Assembly: GCF_018143015.1 (NCBI RefSeq)
Contig: NC_054741.1
Location: 15,499,736-15,563,735 of the forward strand
Length of the DNA stretch: 64,000 nt
Direction: 5' to 3'
Source of the DNA: Lytechinus variegatus
Lineage: Eukaryota; Echinodermata; Echinoidea; Temnopleuroida; Toxopneustidae
Below, one piece after another: positions 36,730-47,850 of the stretch. Each line of letters starts with the position of its first letter. The first letter of the stretch is position 1. The translations under genes and the position numbers were made by a program. The notes below the pieces were generated by a model, which saw nothing but the letters and a program-made list of their open reading frames with translations, did not search any database and had not been told where the DNA came from.

Positions 36730-37372
36730 AGTTTAGATGAGAATATCAATTTGTTCTGCTCGCGCTTCGCGCTCGGATTATTAATGTATGAAGATGACGA
36801 ATTACCTATCCTTTTCATGATTTCGAAACATGCCGTTTGGGGGTCTGAATCTCAAGTTTTTCCGCTCGCGCTGCGCGCTCACATTACTGGTTATATTTAA
36901 AATCACACAAAAGTGCTTAGAATGTCCATTTTTTAGGTAGGAATGTCAAAATTTTATAGCTTGCGCTTTGCACTCGCATTATTTAATTGTTGAAATATGT
37001 ATAGTCTTTATGCCTATCTGCAAACAGTCCTTAACAGGCAACTTTTCTATTAGGCCAGAATGTATATCAAAAAGTTCTGCTCGTGCTTCACGCTCGTGGT
37101 AATTACCTTATCATGCATCTTGTTTAGGACAACAAACATTGCACAGAATGTTCAATTTTCAGGACAAAATACATGAGATTTTCAAAATATATAGGGCTTA
37201 TCAGATTATCACATATTTATGTTGTTTTAAGAATAAAGCTAAAAAGTGACTGTTAGGACCACCCCTTCAAAGAAATAATTAAAAATAATCTTTGACCGGC
37301 CGATCGGGGAAAATGTGGGTGAAATTTTTTTTCGCCCCCCCCCCCCCTATTGGCGAAAGCTGGATCCGCCCC
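36730..37372. mobile_element. CGC-rich non-autonomous repeat element, copy 2
   Basis: Cores such as CTCGCGCTTCGCGCTCG occur at about 36759 and 36863, with decayed ones at about 36960 and 37080. The right end GGCCGATCGGGG..TGGATCCGCCCCT matches the 9940 element. Copy B has no counterpart at this position (about 52.1-52.9 kb), where it carries a hAT-like MITE instead. Confidence 0.6.
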
Positions 37373-37917
37373 TATCGATGGCAAAGTGTGGTTGAAATGT
37401 TTCGGTTTTAGATCGGTGTAAAGAGACATTCTAGTTCGCGCATTAATTGCCCTTGCATTATTTTGTTTAGTGATAATCATTTCATGTAAGTGAATTTTCA
37501 CAAATTGGTTGGTCCCAGTGGAATTTTTAAAGCAAAATGCTAAAGAGAATGCTGTTAGAAAAAAATGAATGATGATTGGTTTTGACTGCCTAAGACAAAT
37601 GATTTCTTTATAAAGATTTTGTACTTAATCATGACGATATTTTTCCTATAATTAGTGTAAATACGTTCATTTAAGATGATTGGAATTATCTTCATCAGTT
37701 AAAAGTATAGTTAATACTGAAGTTGATGTACAGATATTGTGATTTACTCTAAATTATTGTTTAAACTATATATGATATTATTTGGGGCTAACCTTGATTG
37801 GCATTCTGCTATAATATCATGATTATGTTAGTTTCAATTACCATTTTTTTTGTCATATGTGACGTAGTGACTTTTATTTCATGTACATTTGACATTAAAA
37901 TTTTGTAATAAATTCAC

Positions 37918-38492
37918 TTCATGTCCACCCCTCAAAAGTTTTTATTTGAATCAATAAAGTAAAATAAAACAAACGTAACAAGTATAATTTGATATAAAAT
38001 CAATTTTCAGGGGAAAAAATCTATATTCACAGCTCAGTGATATACAAATATGAGAGCGGATTATGTCTCTCACTCACTATTTCTTTTGATTGCTATTGTT
38101 TGAAATATACAATATTTCACTTTTTTACAGATTTGACGATAGAGGCAAACTTGACTCAACCAACAAAATAGTTAAAAACAATGGTAATTCCAGTGAGGAA
38201 TTAAAAAAATTGTTTCACATGACAATGAATTAAATGAAAGAATAAAAAATACATATTAAATACCAGCATACAAAAGAAACGGTGAGTGAGCAATGTTATC
38301 AGTCTCCTCATTTGCATACCAACCAGGATGTGCATATAACTGTCTTTGCATAATAAAGCGAAAAATTGAAAAAAAATAGGGAAAAAAGGTCATAACTTTA
38401 ATTGCATCCGATTTTTATGAAATTTTCAGTGTTAAGCTTGTTGTTTTGTTTTGATTCAAATCAACTTTTTTCAGGGGTGGAATTGTCCTTTA
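37918..38492. mobile_element. long-TIR palindromic MITE, AAAGGTCAAGTCCACC family, copy 3
   Basis: It starts near ATGTCCACCCCTCAAAAG and ends CAGGGGTGGAATTGTCCTTT. The arms contain ATTTGAATCAATAAAG and its complement, with the CTCACTCACTATTTCTTTTG centre shared with copies 1 and 2. Copy B of the segmental duplication keeps only the left part (53345-53460), so this insertion predates the duplication. Confidence 0.7.
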
Positions 38493-39141
38493 CATACTGG
38501 TTATGGTTTTGATATGATCCAATATCAATAATAGTTTTCATGAAACACTTAAAGTCTAAACGTAATGTAACTATAATGTAAGCCTATTACACTAATTTGT
38601 TACATGTTAAATATCTGTTAAAGTTGAATCCAAAGTTGCTTTGTATTGAATCAAACTGTATTTGTGATCGTAGAATTTTCTTATATATCTTTTCATTTCA
38701 TTTCATTTATTTTCCATTTCCAACAATCATTAACATTTACAATAGTTTTGTTACATACATCTTGATATAATTATAATCAATAAAACAAAGAAACTTATTA
38801 TGTATAATAATCAAGATAACAGGTCGGAAACGGAGGAGGCTGCTAAAAAGCGAAGCTTGTAGGATGCAGCCTCCTATAACACACGTATGAAGAATATAAA
38901 CAAAACATAAACCCAACATAGTAGACATTTGAACTTAAATCTATCTGAATGAATAATTTAAAAGAAATAAAAAGAAATAGAAAATGAGAGAAAATAGCAA
39001 GATCAGTGGTCTCCAGATTCTTGCCCCAACACTCAAGGCGAATTTACATAACAGGAAAACGAAAAATATCATATTTCACAGCTCGTAGTGCTGAGTATAT
39101 ATGAAAAATATAATGTATGAGTGATGAAGAGTTAAAAAAAA

Positions 39142-42100
39142 CTAACGAGTATCTTGGAGAAACTTTTTCAACTTAAATTTAAAAGAATTTAGGCTTGGGG
39201 AATCTTTGATAGTATTATCAAGAGTGCCCCAAAGTCGAGGGCCTTCGAAAGTGAAGATGGATTTGGCAAGAATTGTCCGGGGTAGAGGAAAATGAAATTC
39301 CTCGGATTGACGTGTAGGGTATTTATGAATAGTTTTGTTTTTATTAAACGAAGAATCAAAGATTGATGGTAGCATATTATTATTTAATTGATACATAAAT
39401 TGACCCAAGTTATATTGATATAATGTTTTTACTTTTAAGATTTTATTGTCAATAAACAATTGGTCTGTGTGGGATCTCCAGGACATATCAAAAATAACGC
39501 GCAATGCCTTTTTCTGTAAAAGTAATATTCGTTCTAGATATGATGTATGTGTATTTCCCCAGACAATTATCCCGTAGTTTAGATAGGGTAAAATTAATGT
39601 TGAATAAAGCATTTTTAGGGAGGAAGTTGGAAGAAAAAACTTGACCTTATTTATAACACCAATATTGCGTGAAATTGTACGGCATATAAAATCAATGTGT
39701 GTTTTCCAAGATAAATTGTTGTCTACTATCAGACCTAAAAATTTTGTTGTAGTGACCACTTCAATGTCAGCGTTGTCCAATTTAATATCGTATGGTAATT
39801 TATCTAAAGAATTGCTGAAAAGCATACATTTCGTTTTTTGTACATTGATTGACAATTTATTAGATCTTATCCATTGTACTAGCTTCTCCAGTTCAATGTT
39901 CAATATATTGACTAAAATATCGGGATTAGGATGAGAATAAAGTACATTTGAATCATCTGCAAAAAGAATATAAGATAACATTGTCGAAGAATTGTGAATG
40001 TCATTTACATAGATCGAAAATAAAAGTGGGCCCAGTATGCTGCCTTGAGGAACACCCCAATTAACCTTTAGTAGAGAAGAATTGTGTTCATTTATGTGAA
40101 CAAACTGTTTACGGTTTATTAGGTAATTCCTGAACCACTCCAAGGCCTTTCCACGGATTCCGTAATTTTCAAGTTTGTATAGTAGTATTTCATTATTTAT
40201 AGTGTCAAAGGCCTTGGAGAGGTCCAGAAAAACACCTACTGTATGTTCAAAGTTGTCAATAGCTTTTGTGATTTTTTCAACAAATGAAAGAGTGGCATGA
40301 GAAGTACTATGCTTTTGGCGGAATCCAAATTGAAAGTCAGAAATTATGTTATATTTATTCAAAAATTCTAATAGTCTTGTATATATCACTCTTTCTAGAA
40401 TCTTTGATAGAGTAGGCAATAAAGATATCGGTCTATAGTTACATACATTATTCTTATCTCCTTTTTTGTACACAGGTATTACCTTAGATATTTTCATATT
40501 GTCAGGAACGACGCCATTGATTAAGGATAGATTAAATATGTGTACTAAAGGATCAACAATATATTCTATGACATTTTTTAATAAAATATTATCAATACCA
40601 TCATGACCACAACTCTTTTTGTTTTTTAAATTATTCACTGTATCTATTATTTCATTCCTATGTACTGGTAATAGAAAAAGAGAATTAGGATTTGGTCGGT
40701 GAGTGAAATCGGTAAATTTCTTTTGTGTTAATGGTATATTGTCGGCTAGATTTTTTCCGATCTGTGAAAAATATTGATTGAATATGTCAGCTATCCGCGC
40801 AGAATCATGAATTTCGATATCATTGTGTTTTATTGTTCTTATGTTCGATTTTACGCTATACTTATTCAAGGCATTGTTTATAGTTTGCCATGTTTTTCTT
40901 ATATCATGCTTGAAATGAATTAATTGGTTTGTGAAGTATTTTCGTTTTTCGCTGCGCAAAATTTTTGTGAGGGTATTTTTATACATGGTGTATTTGCGAT
41001 GCGACTTCTCTGAACGATTTATTTTGTCGGCATAGTATAAATTGTTTTTACGATTTATTGACCGTAATATTGATTTCGATATCCAAGGAAGTCTTGGACT
41101 CTTTTTATAATTGTAGCATTTAATGACTAGTGGTACGTGTCTATCTAAGTGTGTGGTTAAATTTTTAATGAATATATTATATGCAGTATTGGTATCTTGC
41201 GAACCGAACACCTCAGACCAGTCGGTGTCTTCTAGACCTTCTTTCAACCTCGCTATATTATTTGGCGTTACGTTTCGGAACTTATGCTGCGGGGAATGAT
41301 TTTTTGTTAAACTAAACGGGACTCTTGAAAATATCGGAAAATGGTCTGAGATATCAGATAAAATAATTCCCGACTCGGGTAAAGGAGTAACATTACAAAA
41401 AATATTATCAATAAGAGTTGCAGATTGGTTAGTAACCCGGGTTGGTTTTGTAATTAAAGGTAAAAAAGATGAGGATATCATTATGTCCAAAAATTCTTGT
41501 GAGGCATTATGGTTAGTATTAGATATATCTATGTTGAAATCTCCTGCTATATAACAATCTTTATTTATAAAAACTGGATTTTGTAGAAAATCTTGTAAGT
41601 ATTCTAAAAAAATATGTGTGTTGGAGTTGGGAGGTCTATAAAATACCGCTATAATAATGTTTTTAGATTTTTGGATTTGAATTTCAATAACGATAGATTC
41701 AGCAAATTCATTCATACAATTAAGATCTGTATGTATGAAATATTCTAATTTGTCATTAATATAGAAACCCACCCCTCCTCCTCTCCTATTAGCTCTATTA
41801 TTTTCTACAAATGTATAACCAGGAAGTGAGTATAGAGTATTAGATTCCTGAGATAACCATGTCTCGGTTAACGCGATTACAGACAAATTCGTTTGTGGAG
41901 ATGTATCAGTTAAAAGACGTAAATTATCGAAGTTGCAGCTCAGGCTCCTTATATTCATGTGCATGATTGAAAATGTATTCGCTGACTTTTCCGGAGATTT
42001 AAATTGATTTATGGTAAAGTAATTTGAACTGTGATAATTATTGTCATTATTATCGTTTAAGTCTACAGCTAAATTCATTTCCTTGGATACAAGGTTTTCA

Positions 42101-42153
42101 AAATACGGCAGGTTGCAATTTTTCTGTTGGGTTTCAGTATTCGGCCTAAACAA
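39142..42153 (-). CDS. LINE ORF2: endonuclease and reverse transcriptase
   Basis: An uninterrupted 1003-codon frame for target-primed reverse transcription. The N-terminal apurinic-type endonuclease (about 60-280) shows ALTETWL (Glu97), RGGGVGFY (124-131), AGDFNID (203-209) and SDISDHFPI (266-274). The reverse transcriptase (about 545-800) shows NYRPISLLP (572-580), FGFRQKHST (609-617), LDLSKAFDT (643-651), GVPQGSILGPLLF (700-712) and FADDSN (731-736). The C-terminus (EEFHFPLPRTILAKSIFTFEGPRLWGTL) is of the CR1/L2/Jockey-superfamily type. There is no RNase H domain. The unbroken frame indicates a recent insertion, possibly still active. The family name within CR1/L2 is inference. Confidence 0.93.
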   Translation of the reverse strand: MFRPNTETQQKNCNLPYFENLVSKEMNLAVDLNDNNDNNYHSSNYFTINQFKSPEKSANTFSIMHMNIRSLSCNFDNLRLLTDTSPQTNLSVIALTETWLSQESNTLYSLPGYTFVENNRANRRGGGVGFYINDKLEYFIHTDLNCMNEFAESIVIEIQIQKSKNIIIAVFYRPPNSNTHIFLEYLQDFLQNPVFINKDCYIAGDFNIDISNTNHNASQEFLDIMISSSFLPLITKPTRVTNQSATLIDNIFCNVTPLPESGIILSDISDHFPIFSRVPFSLTKNHSPQHKFRNVTPNNIARLKEGLEDTDWSEVFGSQDTNTAYNIFIKNLTTHLDRHVPLVIKCYNYKKSPRLPWISKSILRSINRKNNLYYADKINRSEKSHRKYTMYKNTLTKILRSEKRKYFTNQLIHFKHDIRKTWQTINNALNKYSVKSNIRTIKHNDIEIHDSARIADIFNQYFSQIGKNLADNIPLTQKKFTDFTHRPNPNSLFLLPVHRNEIIDTVNNLKNKKSCGHDGIDNILLKNVIEYIVDPLVHIFNLSLINGVVPDNMKISKVIPVYKKGDKNNVCNYRPISLLPTLSKILERVIYTRLLEFLNKYNIISDFQFGFRQKHSTSHATLSFVEKITKAIDNFEHTVGVFLDLSKAFDTINNEILLYKLENYGIRGKALEWFRNYLINRKQFVHINEHNSSLLKVNWGVPQGSILGPLLFSIYVNDIHNSSTMLSYILFADDSNVLYSHPNPDILVNILNIELEKLVQWIRSNKLSINVQKTKCMLFSNSLDKLPYDIKLDNADIEVVTTTKFLGLIVDNNLSWKTHIDFICRTISRNIGVINKVKFFLPTSSLKMLYSTLILPYLNYGIIVWGNTHTSYLERILLLQKKALRVIFDMSWRSHTDQLFIDNKILKVKTLYQYNLGQFMYQLNNNMLPSIFDSSFNKNKTIHKYPTRQSEEFHFPLPRTILAKSIFTFEGPRLWGTLDNTIKDSPSLNSFKFKLKKFLQDTR

Positions 42154-45027
42154 ATGGTATAACTAATCATCATTCAACATTGCAAAAGGTTGATTTTCAA
42201 TGACCGGGAATTTTGTGAGAATAACACGAAATGAAAAACAGCGCTTCCTGTGGGGACCATGGATACCGCTTGCACGTGAGTGTAGACGAGGCAAAGACCT
42301 GGAGAGAAGAAGAATTCGATGAAGAAAAACTGGTTACGCACAAAGAGAACAAGAAAAAATCTACAAACAAACAAGGATTCAACAGGTTAACATTTACATA
42401 TATACAATGTCTACTGAATGTTAACATTTGCGTTCTTAACAGACGCATAACGAACATGGGTGAGCTCCCATAGATAATAACGAAGATGGGAAGCCTCCCT
42501 ATAACAATACTTAAAGTGGCATAGTCATTGATGCAAACAATTCAGGGCAGACTTCCCAGTAAAGTAAATGGAGGTGAAAAGAGTCAATGTTCGAATTTTA
42601 CAACAATATTCTTAATCTAAAATCAAAGTGGTACATCGTCTACTTAATTTCGCATTTGGTGTATGTACAAATTATTCATCTTGCTTAAATTAGCAACACT
42701 CTGAATAAAAATGCTTTACAGGTTTATGACAAATGCAAACTTTATAGAAAAAAATAATTTATTCAAACTCAATTTAACATTGAATTAGCTTCTTTTTCCC
42801 CTGTAAGGATGTGAATTACAAAAAACTCCTGCTGATTAACCCTTTTTTCATTGATTAATAAAATTATTTAAACAAGCCTTAATAATAAAACATCTAAGAT
42901 TTTATGGTTTTATTTTCCATTATCCTCTAAACTGCAATTTGTCATTATCATAATTATTCATAAATATGAAACAAGAACATTGCATATTAGAGCAGGTCAA
43001 TGATGAACTGAGCAGTTTAAATAAAGGTCAAGCTACTCCAAGCAATTGAAACCCGTTATTCATGCCACTAGACCTTTTTTAATCAGAGAAAAGGCACTGA
43101 AACATAGGTAAAAGAAAAAAAAACTCCTTTACACTTGGCCTCGCAAACCTTTCAAGGACTTAAAAAATAGACATGCAAGTGTCATGCGAATACATTATAA
43201 ACATGTATATATACACCTATATACAAATGAGTGTGCCTTATATTTTTTTTCCTGATTTTATATATGATGTAAACAAAATTATATAACATGAAAAAAAGAA
43301 TTGAATGAAATCTGTGTATCTCAACTCTCTCGATACCGTCATATAGCATTTTTTAAATGCGTTTTCTATATATGTCAAACATATCCTTGTTGATGGAATA
43401 ACAAAAAATAATGGACTCATGTCCGAGACATTAAACCTCTACATCAGATTTTGTAGAATCGTTTAAAATGTCTATATTTTTTGCTACAAATGCAAGAGGA
43501 ATGCAATACGCAAATAACAGCACCAGCTTTTTCCATTTTTTTTCATTTGAGGAAAGGCACTCCAACATAAAAAAAAATCATTTACTTACAGTTGACCTCA
43601 ACGACATTTCATGGAAATAGAAGACCAAAATATTGACACGCAAAATATTATGCATGCATTTTATCAGATACAATTTAACAAGTGAGTATTCCTTATTTGG
43701 AATTATTAGTTGCATTAAGAGAAGAAAAGAGATTATTTATGCATGCGTTTGGAGCTGTTAGACGAAATCATACCCCATTATCTATACAAATACAAGTATG
43801 GGAATTAAGACCTAAATAATTCTTTTGTAATTTTATATCTATATGTAAAGAGATTATGTCAAGTGATTTGTTCCTCCTCAATCAATGAAATCCTTTCTAT
43901 ATCTTTTCAACACTTCTTTCTAAAAATGACTTGATATCAAAACAACTGTAATTAAACATTTTTTTTTGTCATCATTTTTTTTTTCATTCCATCCAAGACT
44001 TGCTGTCATACTTTTATAATACTTTGGTTCAGCTTTGAGTTTTCTAATCAGTTATTGTAAACATCTTTTAACATTTTCTTTCCTTCTTTTACATAAATTA
44101 AAAAGAGAAAAGAAAACCTACAAGAAATTGAAGGTCTTTCAATCGAAAAAACAAAAACAAACAAACAAATAAAGGACCTTCTTCTCACTCCGTCATCTTT
44201 CTATCATTTCTTTCTAACATGATCTGTCGGTTGAATACTATTGATTATTTGCTCCCAAAAAAGAAAAGTAACTAAACCAATGCAACCATTTTACTACACA
44301 TATACAGGTAATGATTTAATGATTATATTTTTAAAGAAAAGAAGAAACGTGAAGGACTTTCCATTTGGAGAATCTAAAAGTATTCTCATTCTGTTTCATT
44401 CCATTCTGCCCTTTCTTCATTTAAATCTTCCAATCACTTCCTTTTAAACATTTCCTATCCAACGGTGATTGCAACAACGTTTTATATATATGTACACTGG
44501 AACCACATTCTATAATATTCATTAAAATGTTCGTGATACAAAGGTAAAGGACATTCAGTTAAAAAATGTATTTTTGAATTCTATTTCAACTTATTCAATC
44601 CTTCTTAACCTTTCTATTGCTTGTTTTTTTTATAAGGACATGCTGCCAAATTCAATTATTTGATTCAAAACTAATTTTGATGCCAATTTTTCACTTTTTA
44701 ATTATTTTTTGTTCACCCTACTTCCGTAAAAAAATTCATAAAAAAGTGAGAGGCATTTTCAAATTGAATAAAAAAATATATATATATTCATCATTCTGTT
44801 ACATAATTTCATCGTTGTTCAACATTCCTTTCTAATGGCTTGTTGTTAGATGCTTATTATCATTTGTTCTCATTGTAAATACACAAGTCAAACGATGTTA
44901 AAGATTTTTCATAGTATTTGATCATTAAATAAAATATTAAATATCGAATTAAATCGAATTAAAAAATTAAATATCGAAACTAAAATTGTCGTAAGTTCGT
45001 AATCTAGTGTTCTATTCGTGTGTCATG
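42154..45027. other. AT-rich region upstream of LINE ORF2, with decayed tandem repetition
   Basis: This is possibly the LINE's 5' region. I see no ORF1. Short related phrases recur at 150-300 bp spacing (TTTCTTTCTAA or CCTTTCTAATGGCTTG-like words near 43915, 44205, 44605 and 44825; AAAGGCACT..AACATA near 43090 and 43555). This could be an eroded tandem 5' UTR or unrelated older repeats. Confidence 0.35.
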
Positions 45028-46559
45028 GTAGAATTTTCTTATATCCAAACTAAAATTGTCGTAAATTCGTATTCTAGTGTTTTGTCATTATTAAAATTGC
45101 AGGCCTTCTGTTTTAAGTGATATGCTTCTGAGAAACTGAGTGAAGGTATTATTCAGCTGTATTTTAGTTCTTGATCACACTTTGTTTAGTTTGAACTAAT
45201 TATCTGCAGTATTTCATTTTGACTGTATATCAAACAGTTAAATTGAGCAACATAATTTACAACATGTGCAAGATCAGACTAATCTTTGTCTTCATCAGTA
45301 GAACGATTACCATGGTTATGTTCATGAAAGAAAATGGAATGGAAAGAAAGCAAAGGAAAATTATGAAATTTGATACTTCAAAATCTTTCAAAAAATTGAA
45401 TTGTATTTTCAGTTCTAAAAAGTCCTCGCTCGCTTTGCTCGCTCGCAATTGTTGAGGAATCTTGCCAATACGCCAATGAATGTTCTCTCCCTAAATTTTA
45501 GCACATCACATATACGTCAATGACTACTTATATCTCCAGGAGATACTGGGGCTCAACGGAACAGTTTTAAAAGAAAACCCTGAGACTATAAAGTCTCAAT
45601 CAATTCACCTCAAACTGCATTTTCGATCACGGAATACTACGGTTAAGCAAAATATCAGCACTTCATTATTCTAAAATATCATCGTTAATTTCAACCTGGA
45701 CATCGCGTTTTTCGCATTCATCGCACTTCCCTCGTTCTTTCTGAGTCTCAATCGTACAAGTTTAATAAAAACACATCCCGATTTGTTTTGTTTGGTACTA
45801 CAGATGGTATAATTATATTACAATATTTCATGTGAATAGAAAATGTCAAAATCCTGGTTATGATGAAAGGGATAAGAATGCGAGAAAATGAAGAAATAAA
45901 GAACTTTAGAGAAAAATGCCATTGACATGATTCTGATTCCATTTTAGTTGACCCCCCCCCCTCCCCTCCTCCTCAAGTCCTCCTCCCCCGTAAGTAAACA
46001 TTTTTGACTATTTTAGCACAGCCGTTCTACCTATATTACGGAGACAAAATATCTTCATAACATATCAGGAAAAAATAATAATCCATTTTGGAAAATATTT
46101 TTTCCATGCTGTTTTTTTTTTATATTTAAGAAATCGGAAAATAAAAGTTGGTTAGGGCAACCTTTATGCAAAAACAGTAAAATGCAAATGGATGGAAGTC
46201 TGTTTATTTCAAACAGTGGCAAGATAAGGGGACGAGCTTTATTATGATTTATTAGATCAAAAAGGAAATATACATTTAACCCAATGTGAATCAAAGTTTG
46301 ATTTCAAGGTTGATTTTTTACAATTTTTTTTAATATGTCAGGCTCTATGATATACGTTTAATCAATCGAAACTTCAAAACCCTAAGTCATAGAATATGTG
46401 AGCCAATTGTTATGCCACTTATTTCTTCTATTATGCATAATAAAAAGGGATGTAAAAATATATACAAACCACTGATAGGAAATCAAGATTTTGCCAAAAC
46501 TATTGCAAGAAAATGGGGAAAGAATTCAAATCTTATAGATCACACCATAATCCCTTTTC

Positions 46560-47110
46560 TTTGACGGGATGATTTTCAGAATCACAATGGACATAAGGCC
46601 ATAGAAAATTTCAAATGCAAAGTTTTCAATAGGATTGTGTTTTTAAATGATATTCTATAACTGGAGATCACCAATACTAAGTGCTGTATATTTTGTAATA
46701 CTATAAAGGGGAACAAACGAACACTGTTTTTACTTTTGTATGTTTAGTAGAGATATATGGGCAAAGTAGAGTCGTGGATACCATCTCCTTTGTTTACTAT
46801 TAATTTTACTCCACAGAATATATTGTTTGGATACATATAAAAGCGAAATGACGTTCTGAATTGTATCATTACATTAGTAAAACAAGTTTTTCTCTTTGAG
46901 GCTGAACATGACTATATACATGAATTTAAAAAAATAGAAAGTCGGTTAAAACATATTAATTAGAGGAATTTTACATTTATGATTTGAATTGGAAGGGGGA
47001 AAGAATTAATGTGAAATGGACTATGCTGAAGCATTTTGTTTGCATGATTCATATAATTATTTACTTCTGTAAACTTGCAATTTTTCTTCTAATGTAAATA
47101 AAATTGCCCA
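46560..47110 (+). pseudogene. LINE ORF2 3' relic, copy B
   Basis: Aligns with 31007-31560 of copy A, with the same CTGTA(C/T)ATTTTGTA knuckle region and TGTAAATAAAATTGCCC end. It is more interrupted than copy A. Confidence 0.5.
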
Positions 47111-47850
47111 GTGGGACAAAACTACGGAGGAAAAAGAATTTATGACAATAAGGTCCGGTCACTTTGTATGCAGTAAATGTGCCCTATTAGTATTAGGCCT
47201 TTATCAAAATCTTCTGCTGATTTTTTTTTGTTCTTTGTTCTTGTTTCTTTTTTCTTATTATTATTATTGTTGTTGTTGTTCTTCTTCTTCTCTCTCCAGA
47301 GAGATCGCTAATAGTTTAGTAAGTTTAGTTTAATTTAGTTTGTCGCAACGCTTACCACTACATCTAAAATACTATTTTTTCAACAAAGAGCGATTCCTCT
47401 TAATCAGTATCATTAGATCATATTCATTCTCCCCTGCACCAGGAAAATACGATCCGATTGGTTGCCCGGGATTGGTTGTATTTCTGACATAAGGTGTTCG
47501 TTATTAATATAGCGTGGGCGTAAAATAATCACCCCCTTTTGTGGGCATGCGCAGTCCAATGTCACACTCAATTTAGATCTGGAATCTGATATCATCTCAC
47601 ATTATAAAACCTTCACAACAAATTTGCATCCATCCAAAGGGAGGTTGGAAGCAACATCTTCCTAAACTTTAATCTATTTCGGCAAATTAAACGTAGCCTA
47701 CGTATTACAATATTGTGAAAGATAAAATTCTTATTTTTTTAACATAATATTATACATCAGATAGTCACAAAATTGCATTTCGTTTCGAACTTAACTAACG
47801 AAATATAAATTCCACCATTCATTTCAGAGTGCCAGTTCATCGTTTCAAAC

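Larger units (their letters stand above)
27317..38035. repeat. segmental tandem duplication, copy A
   Basis: Colinear similarity to 45539-53460 begins abruptly at GGAGATACTGGGGCTCA (27317 and 45539) and fades near TATATTCACA (about 38030 and 53450). It covers the GPCR, its flanks and a LINE 3' relic. Copy A is longer because it holds insertions that copy B lacks: the 2.7-kb TIR element, a LINE block (about 31.76-33.83 kb) and the MITE at 33965. Indels are frequent outside the GPCR. Confidence 0.85.
38687..45027 (-). mobile_element. CR1/L2-like LINE, possibly full length, with 17-bp flanking repeat
   Basis: The ORF at 39142-42153 sits inside it. Its 3' end on the minus strand is a short A-rich, ATGAA-repeating tail ending at 38687, as CR1/L2-type LINEs have microsatellite tails. 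The 17-mer GTAGAATTTTCTTATAT directly abuts the tail (38670-38686) and recurs exactly at 45028-45044, as expected of a target site duplication. A stem of GGAGGCTGC with GCAGCCTCC (about 38834-38875) lies in the 3' UTR. Against the long boundary: no ORF1 is visible in 42154-45027, and a 34-bp direct repeat straddles the right 17-mer. Confidence 0.6.
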
